Shown: in pieces, positions 1 through 6,000 of the stretch
Numbering within the stretch: position 1 is the stretch's first letter
Layout: each line of letters starts with the position of its first letter
NCBI GenBank assembly: GCA_009923795.1
Contig: RFSU01000110.1
Span: 1-7,955 of the forward strand
Source: Sphingomonadaceae bacterium
GTDB lineage: Bacteria; Pseudomonadota; Alphaproteobacteria; Sphingomonadales; Sphingomonadaceae
Length of the DNA: 7,955 nt
Reading direction: 5' to 3'
The notes under the pieces: generated by a model
Told to the model about the DNA's origin: nothing
The model's input: only the letters and a program-made list of their open reading frames with translations
Databases searched by the model: none
Position numbers and translations under genes: made by a program

Positions 1-1392
1 GTGCGCAAGGCCGTGACCCTTTTTGGTGGCGCGGCTCCATTGTCCGCGACCGAGATCGCTTGGCGGCCCCGGCCAGATGCGGAGAGCCTGCCTTTTCCAT
101 CCTTTCCCGCACATTTCGTCTCGGTTCTGCCTGATGAGTTTTTCCGTGGGAAAATTGTTCTGATCGGTGCGACTTTGTCGATTACCGATCGCCACAGGAC
201 GCCTTTGTCGATCATCGATGATGGGGATCAAGGCAATATGCCGGGCGTGTTCATTCAGGCCCATGGCATTAGCCAAATTCTCGAAAAACGCGCCCCACCG
301 CGTATGCCGTTCAACGGGATCATCGCCCTTACGGCCCTATTCGCTGCACTGGGTGTTGGCGTCAGCCTGTTTAAACGTGGCATTTTGTTCAATGTCGGTG
401 TGGGCGTTGTTCTGCTCACCTCTTATTGGGTCGGGGCTGTCATTGGCTTTGGTTATGGCTTGCCCATGGTGCCACTAATTGGTCCTACCATCGCATTCGC
501 GCTGTCGATCTGGATGATGGACGTGTTCATCGGTCGGGCGGAGCGCAAGCAGCGTGAGTTCGTTCAAGGAACCTTCTCGCGCTATGTTTCGCCTGCGGTT
601 GTGGATCAACTCGTCAAAGATCCCAGCGCGGTGGCAATCTCTGGCGAGCGTCAAGAAGCGACATTCATCTTTACCGATATCGCTGGATTTACAACCACAT
701 CTGAACAGATGGGCGCGGAGGATTTGTCGGATGTTCTCAACGAATATCTCGACGGCGCATGTGAGATTGTCCTGAAATATGAAGGGACGATTGATAAGTT
801 CATCGGCGATGCAATCATGGCGATCTTCAATGCGCCCATTCGACAGACTGATCATGCAGAGCGCGCCGTTCGCTGTGCGCTAGAGCTAGATGCCTATGCC
901 GAGGCCTTCCGTAAGGATCGCAATAGCAAGAATATTCCAATTGGTGTCACGCGCATCGGTGTGCACACAGGACAGGCCGTAATCGGGAATTTTGGGTCGC
1001 AGTCCCGCATGGACTTTACTGCGCTTGGCGACACGGTGAATACGGCAGCGCGAACGGAAGGTGTGAACAAGTATTTCGGGACGAGAATTTGCTGCACCGC
1101 CGATGTTGTTGAGCGCTGCACCGATCTCCCGTTCCGGCAAATTGGGGATATTGTACTCAAAGGCAAGACCACGCCAACCGCGCTCTATAGCCCGGTCGCC
1201 AAGACAGATGATCCAGATTTGATCGAGCAATATGCGACGGCTTACAAACTTCTGACGGCCGAAGATCGCGCGGCGAAGCCCGCATTTTTGGCTTTATCAA
1301 AGGCGTTTCCAACCGATCCGATCGTTCAATTCCACATTGGTCGGATTGAACAGAAAATCATTTCTGCCCGCGTGGTTATGGATGACAAATAA
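1..1392 (+). CDS. CHASE2-domain class III adenylate cyclase (5'-truncated)
   Basis: This is the C-terminal 463 residues of a membrane-bound nucleotide cyclase that converts ATP to cAMP in the cytoplasm. The gene is open at the window's left edge, so the GTG at position 1 need not be the start; CHASE2 cyclases are usually about 700 residues. Residues 1-100 are the end of a periplasmic CHASE2 sensor domain (GKIVLIGAT at 50-58, PGVFIQAH at 81-88). Three hydrophobic helices follow at about 104-124, 127-150 and 155-176. A linker with FSRYVSPAVVDQL (192-204) leads to the catalytic domain at about 215-395. Metal-binding Asp226 (FTDIAGF) and Asp270 (KFIGDA) are present, as are transition-state residues Asn347 and Arg351 (GDTVNTAAR). 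Lys266 and Asp338 are the pair expected for ATP rather than GTP. The tail (400-463) resembles the short helical C-terminus of CHASE2 cyclases, so the 3' end looks intact. The stop is one base before the preferred tpsB start, suggesting coupled translation. The input signal is unknown. Confidence 0.93.
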   Translation: MRKAVTLFGGAAPLSATEIAWRPRPDAESLPFPSFPAHFVSVLPDEFFRGKIVLIGATLSITDRHRTPLSIIDDGDQGNMPGVFIQAHGISQILEKRAPPRMPFNGIIALTALFAALGVGVSLFKRGILFNVGVGVVLLTSYWVGAVIGFGYGLPMVPLIGPTIAFALSIWMMDVFIGRAERKQREFVQGTFSRYVSPAVVDQLVKDPSAVAISGERQEATFIFTDIAGFTTTSEQMGAEDLSDVLNEYLDGACEIVLKYEGTIDKFIGDAIMAIFNAPIRQTDHAERAVRCALELDAYAEAFRKDRNSKNIPIGVTRIGVHTGQAVIGNFGSQSRMDFTALGDTVNTAARTEGVNKYFGTRICCTADVVERCTDLPFRQIGDIVLKGKTTPTALYSPVAKTDDPDLIEQYATAYKLLTAEDRAAKPAFLALSKAFPTDPIVQFHIGRIEQKIISARVVMDDK

Positions 1393-1393
1393 G

Positions 1394-3091
1394 ATGCCAG
1401 CTTACTCATCCCCAATCCGGCGGCCATCAGCGGCGCTTATTGCTGCAGGACTAGCTCTCACCCCGGTGACGGCTGCATTTGGCCAAGTCGTTCTCCCGCC
1501 GCAGAGTGATATTTCGCGTCAGCGCGTGGCACCGCTGCCGTTGCCAGCGCCCAATTATGATTTCCGCATCCAAAACCCAGAAAAAGCAGCCGTGCCTCGG
1601 GCGGTTGATGAGATTGAATTTTCAATCTCGTCCGTCCGGGTAACGGGTGCGACCTATTTCCCGTCCGCTGAAGTAGACGCCTTGTTCGCACCACTGGTTG
1701 GCCGCAAAATTGTTCTTCAAGATTTGCGGGATGCCGCCCAGAAGCTTGAAGATCGATATCGCGCGGAAGGCTTTTTCCTAACCCGCGTGTTTGTCCCGCC
1801 GCAAAAGGTGAAGGACGGCGTTTTAGAAGTTCAGGTTCTGGAAGGCTATATTGGCGATGTGTTCGTCGATGGCCCAAATCCAGCGTCGACGCGTTTGATT
1901 GAAGAGATGATGGCCCCCGTTCCCAAGGAACGGCCCGCTAGGTTTAGCCAGCTTGAGCGCCGCATGCTGTTGATCAACGACATGCCCGGCCTGTCTGGCA
2001 CGACCGTGCTGCAGCAGGGGGGGGCGTTGGGCAGTTCTGAAATGCTGGTATCCGCGGTGAAGGTGCCGAACCAATATCGCGCGACTTTTTCCAACACGTC
2101 ATCGGAAGTTATCGGCCCGCTTGCCTATTCACTCGGCGGGACAATTTTTCAACCTTTTAGCAGGCCGGGCGCTCTGGATGTCACGGTGTCGGCATCTGGA
2201 CAGAAGCTGAAAGAGTTGCGGTCGGTGAATTCGCGCTATGCCATGCCAATTGGTTCCCGCGGATTTGTGGGCAGCATTGGTGGATTGATCGCCTTTGCCC
2301 GTCCCGGTGGATCTGTTGCTGATCTTGACGTGCGCAGCCGCGTGATGTCGATCAACGCCAGATTTCGAGCACCTCTTGTGCGGAGCCGTGCAAATTCCGT
2401 TTATCTCGATTTCGGCCTAGCGGTTAATCGCAACAAAACGAGCATTTTGGGCGAGCTTCTCTCCGATGACCGGAGCACCGTGGCTGAAGCGACGTTAAGT
2501 TGGCAACAGGCCAGTTGGTTGAAAGGCGACACCAATATATCGCTTTCGCTCTTCCAAGGTCTGACCATGTTGGGGGCAAATGATGCGTTAGCGCCTTTGC
2601 CCTCTGTAATTGGTTTTGAGCCTCGGTTTCAGCGGCTCGTCTATACGCTTCAGCGCAATCAGCAGATTATGCCCCGTCTCAGCGCACAGTTTAATGTGCA
2701 AGGGCAATATACAACGGATCGATTGTCCTCTGGAGAAACAATCTCCTTTGGGGGGTCGTCTATCGGGCGCGGTTATGATCCGTCACTTATCGGTGGGGAA
2801 CGGGGGATCGGCCTTGCTGGGGAACTGCGCTATGCTGTTCCTTATGCCGCTGAAACCTTGATCGAAGGCGTGCAGCTTTACACCTTTGCCGATTATGCGC
2901 GGGCAACGGCCCTCGCAACGGATGTCCTCGATAAAGAGACCAACAAAATCAGCTCGCTGGGGCTGGGTCTTAGAATGACGATGTTTGGGCGGTTTAATGT
3001 GGATGTACAGGGCGCACAGGCGCGCCGCGATCTTGTTGCCGGAGAGAGTATTTCCGCCCGGTTTAACCTTAACATATTGATGGTGTTCTAA
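1394..3091 (+). CDS. Two-partner secretion outer-membrane transporter (TpsB, ShlB/FhaC/HecB family)
   Basis: This 565-residue protein is the outer-membrane pore that recognises the TPS domain of its partner TpsA in the periplasm and exports it. Residues 1-30 form a signal peptide (basic RR at 9-10, hydrophobic core, AAFG end). A proline-rich stretch at 32-70 sits where FhaC has its plug helix and linker. The POTRA region covers about 74-225, with VRVTGATYFP and EVQVLEGYIGDVFVDG flanking the first POTRA fold. The rest is a beta-barrel ending in phenylalanine (ILMVF), as outer-membrane barrels do. The conserved barrel-lid tetrad (VRGY/F) appears as GRGY at 458-461, and FADYAR (498-503) matches the usual F-x-D strand motif. 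There is no cysteine. I chose the ATG at 1394 because it gives a clean signal peptide and lies one base after the cyclase stop; an ATG at 1382 and a TTG at 1337 are alternatives that overlap the cyclase. Shine-Dalgarno pairing is weak (GGATG at 1380-1384). The family assignment is firm, and the length is typical. Confidence 0.95.
   Translation: MPAYSSPIRRPSAALIAAGLALTPVTAAFGQVVLPPQSDISRQRVAPLPLPAPNYDFRIQNPEKAAVPRAVDEIEFSISSVRVTGATYFPSAEVDALFAPLVGRKIVLQDLRDAAQKLEDRYRAEGFFLTRVFVPPQKVKDGVLEVQVLEGYIGDVFVDGPNPASTRLIEEMMAPVPKERPARFSQLERRMLLINDMPGLSGTTVLQQGGALGSSEMLVSAVKVPNQYRATFSNTSSEVIGPLAYSLGGTIFQPFSRPGALDVTVSASGQKLKELRSVNSRYAMPIGSRGFVGSIGGLIAFARPGGSVADLDVRSRVMSINARFRAPLVRSRANSVYLDFGLAVNRNKTSILGELLSDDRSTVAEATLSWQQASWLKGDTNISLSLFQGLTMLGANDALAPLPSVIGFEPRFQRLVYTLQRNQQIMPRLSAQFNVQGQYTTDRLSSGETISFGGSSIGRGYDPSLIGGERGIGLAGELRYAVPYAAETLIEGVQLYTFADYARATALATDVLDKETNKISSLGLGLRMTMFGRFNVDVQGAQARRDLVAGESISARFNLNILMVF
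2017..2024 (+). repeat. Run of eight G inside tpsB
   Basis: Eight consecutive G bases fall at codons 208-211 of the transporter, in the second POTRA part. As sequenced, the frame is intact. A gain or loss of one base would truncate the transporter early. Runs of this length can slip during replication in some bacteria, but nothing here shows that this one does. Confidence 0.9.
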
Positions 3092-3093
3092 TG
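3079..3093 (+). promoter_or_regulatory. tpsB/tpsA translational coupling junction
   Basis: The tpsB stop (TAA, 3089-3091) and the tpsA ATG (3091-3093) share one base. The only purine-rich element upstream is a weak GATGG at 3079-3083, seven bases before the ATG. The arrangement suggests that ribosomes finishing tpsB restart on tpsA, which would keep transporter and substrate linked in expression. Confidence 0.6.
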
Positions 3094-6000
3094 CAGCTTT
3101 TCAAACCTGTCCGTTTGATGCTGCTGGGGGCAGCCAGCGTCTCGGCGATATCTGCGGCGCAGGCCAGCACAATATCGAGTGCCAGCAACGGCATCACCAG
3201 CACCACAACAGCCAACACCCAGACGATCACCCAAACCACCGCGCGTGGGATCATCAATTGGAACGACTTGTCGGTGGCGGCGGGAAAAACGCTGACCTTC
3301 AATCAGCCCGATAAAAACGCCATCACGCTCAACCGGGTGATTGGCCTACCCAATGGCGGAGCCATCACGCCAACCCATATTGATGGAACTATTGCAGCCA
3401 ATGGTCAGGTCTGGATCTTAAATCCCACTGGCGTCCTGATTGGGTCGTCAGGTCGCGTCAATGTCGGCGGCCTTTTGGCATCGACCCTTGACATGACGGA
3501 CCAAGCGTTTGAGGCAGCAGGGAATGAATTCAGCTTGTCTGGGACGAGCACCGCGTCGGTCATCAACTCTGGCATCATCACCACGACCGACTCTGGATAT
3601 GCAGTATTGGCGGGCGGTGGGTTCCTTCAAAATCAAGATGAAGGCATAATTCAAGCCAATCTGGGGACTGTCGCTATCGGCTCCGGGAAGGCCGTTACAA
3701 TGTCCTTCTCGGGCGATAGGCTGATATCTTTTGTTATTTCACAGCCTTCCGACGTTACGGCCTACATAGAGAATAGAGGCAAATTAATTGCGAATGGCGG
3801 GCGTGTTTTGATGACCACGCGAACGGCTTCAGCGTTTGAAGCCAGTGTGGTCAATAATTCGGGATTGGTTCAGGCCCGCAGCGCGTCGATGCAAAATGGT
3901 GAAATTATTCTCGACGCAGGGCCAGGGGCAAATGCCTATGCATTTGTTAATGGGACGCTTGATGCGAGCGGCCTAGGTTCTGGAGAGACTGGCGGAACTA
4001 TTACTGCCAGCGCGCGGGAGGTTCGGGTATTTTCGACCGCGAAAGTCCTTGCCAAGGGTCTGGCCGGGGGGGGCTCGATTACAATTGGCCAAGGACCATT
4101 CGCTGGAAACACAACCTCGCCGACGACCTTAAACGTTTATTCTGGATCGACTATTGATGCCAGCGCGACGCTTTCTGGCGCGGGGGGCACCATTACACTC
4201 CTGTCGAACATCAACGCCTCAGCATCCTTTATCGGCGCAAATGGCAATTTCTATGCCGATGGGGGAAGTAGCGGTGGGGCCGGGGGCACTATCTCCGCTT
4301 ATTTCTCAACGATTGACCTAACCAATTCAACCGCCTCCCTGTCCGCCCGCCCGGGACTAGCTGCGTCGTTAAACTTCTTTTCAAATGATATTACGCTTTC
4401 TAACACTTCTGGCGGCTATGGGCGTATAGCGCCCTCGGACGTAGAAAACATTTTGAACGCTGGCCGGAAAGTCTCTTTCAATGCAATTGGGGAAGCTTCT
4501 GGCTCAGGCTCTATAATCATAGCATCCGGCATCTCCAAAACATCCAGTGCCGCGTCCACCCTCAATTTTACAGCGCGTAACTCTATCAACCTGAATAGCG
4601 GTGCCGATATAGTTTCAACGGGTGGCGTCTTGAACATCAATTTCAATGCGGATTCCAATAATGATGGCATTGGCCTGACTCGGCTCAATGCAAACATATC
4701 CCTCGATAAACTCACCGATGGTCTCATCGGAGTTAAATATGAGGGGTATTTTAACAATGATTATTCGTTTTTTGCCACCGCTGTTCCGCAGCAGGATCAA
4801 CGTTTTGCGTTGCCGTTTACGGCAATCAACGGAACCACGCCTGGGGCTAATTTTGACGACACATATTCCGTTAAGTTTTCAGGCTATTTCAAGCCAACGA
4901 TAACTGCGAATTACTTTTTCGGAACGTTTAGCCACGATGAATCGCAAGTTTTTGTCGGTTCCGCTGAACAATCTTTGAACCTTTTCCAAAGCCAAGTCAT
5001 TTCCGCACAGGGGCCAACCCCTCTGGTCAATAATGCTGGCGGTGATCCAGTTGTTTTTCGTTTTGGTCAAACGAGCCAAGCCTTGATTGCAGGGCAATAT
5101 TATCCCTTTGTTCTCTTGTTCGGAGAAAACACTGGGGGTGACGATATAACGCTCTTCTATGCCGCAGCTGGTCAACAATACAGCAACAACGGCCTTGGAT
5201 CTTACTTCAGCACAGCAAGCGGAGAATTGCCTGGTCCGTCATCGCTGAAATTTTCTGGAGATGTTCAGTTATTGTCGAACGTCAGCCTCAAAACGCGAGG
5301 GGATGTCACATTCCAAAAGGCTGTTGATAGCGACATATCTAGCAGTGGCTTTGGCCTTAGCATTGATGCTGGGACAGGAAGCGTCAAATTTCTTAATGCG
5401 GTCGGAAACGGAAAAGAACTTTCCAATCTGACCGTAACAGCTGGGTCGCTGGAGGCAGGATCTATTAAGCTTGGTAATGGTGCCTTTGCCACCGGTGTCA
5501 ATTCAACAGGTATCGCGAAGATTAATGTCGAGAGAAACTCTACAGTCACAGGGGATCTGATAGCGGCGCAGCTTGTCAAGACCGGCGCGGGCGTTCTTGG
5601 ATTGTCTGGTGTCAATTTACTCGGTCAGGTTTCAATTGAAAGAGGGTCGCTTCGCCCTCTTCACGCATCCGGCGCCGGATTGGCCAGCGCGACCAGTGTC
5701 TCCATTCTGTCCAACGGCACCCTTGATCTGTCTCAGTCTCCTCAACTTACCGATATCAAGTCAGTGAGTGGGGCCGGCAGGATAAACTTGGGTTCTGGCA
5801 AGAAAATCCAACTCCTCGAAGCTCGTTCGCAAGACGTATTTTCAGGTAAAGTTATTGGCGGAACAGCAAGCGAGTTTACAGTCGCTGGTGGGACGGCAAT
5901 GATCTCTAGCGACCTCGATTTTACGGGTCGTATTCGGGTGGGTAACGCGAGTTTGTATTTGACCGGAACAGCGAGTCTGGCGGACGCCGCTGGACTGACG

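Noticed and set aside
475..1230. Reverse-strand open frames opposite the cyclase (for example 475-855 and 886-1230)
   Set aside because: They lie wholly within the strongly conserved cyclase, show no recognisable domain or ribosome binding site, and are explained as shadows of its codons.
1337..1393. A TTG at 1337 or ATG at 1382 as the tpsB start
   Set aside because: Both add residues before the signal peptide's basic region and overlap the cyclase; the ATG at 1394 gives a standard signal peptide and the tightest junction. The 1382 start cannot be fully excluded.
1458..2097. Reverse-strand open frames opposite tpsB
   Set aside because: Composition is low-complexity and they are fully antisense to a well-supported transporter gene, with no domain signature.
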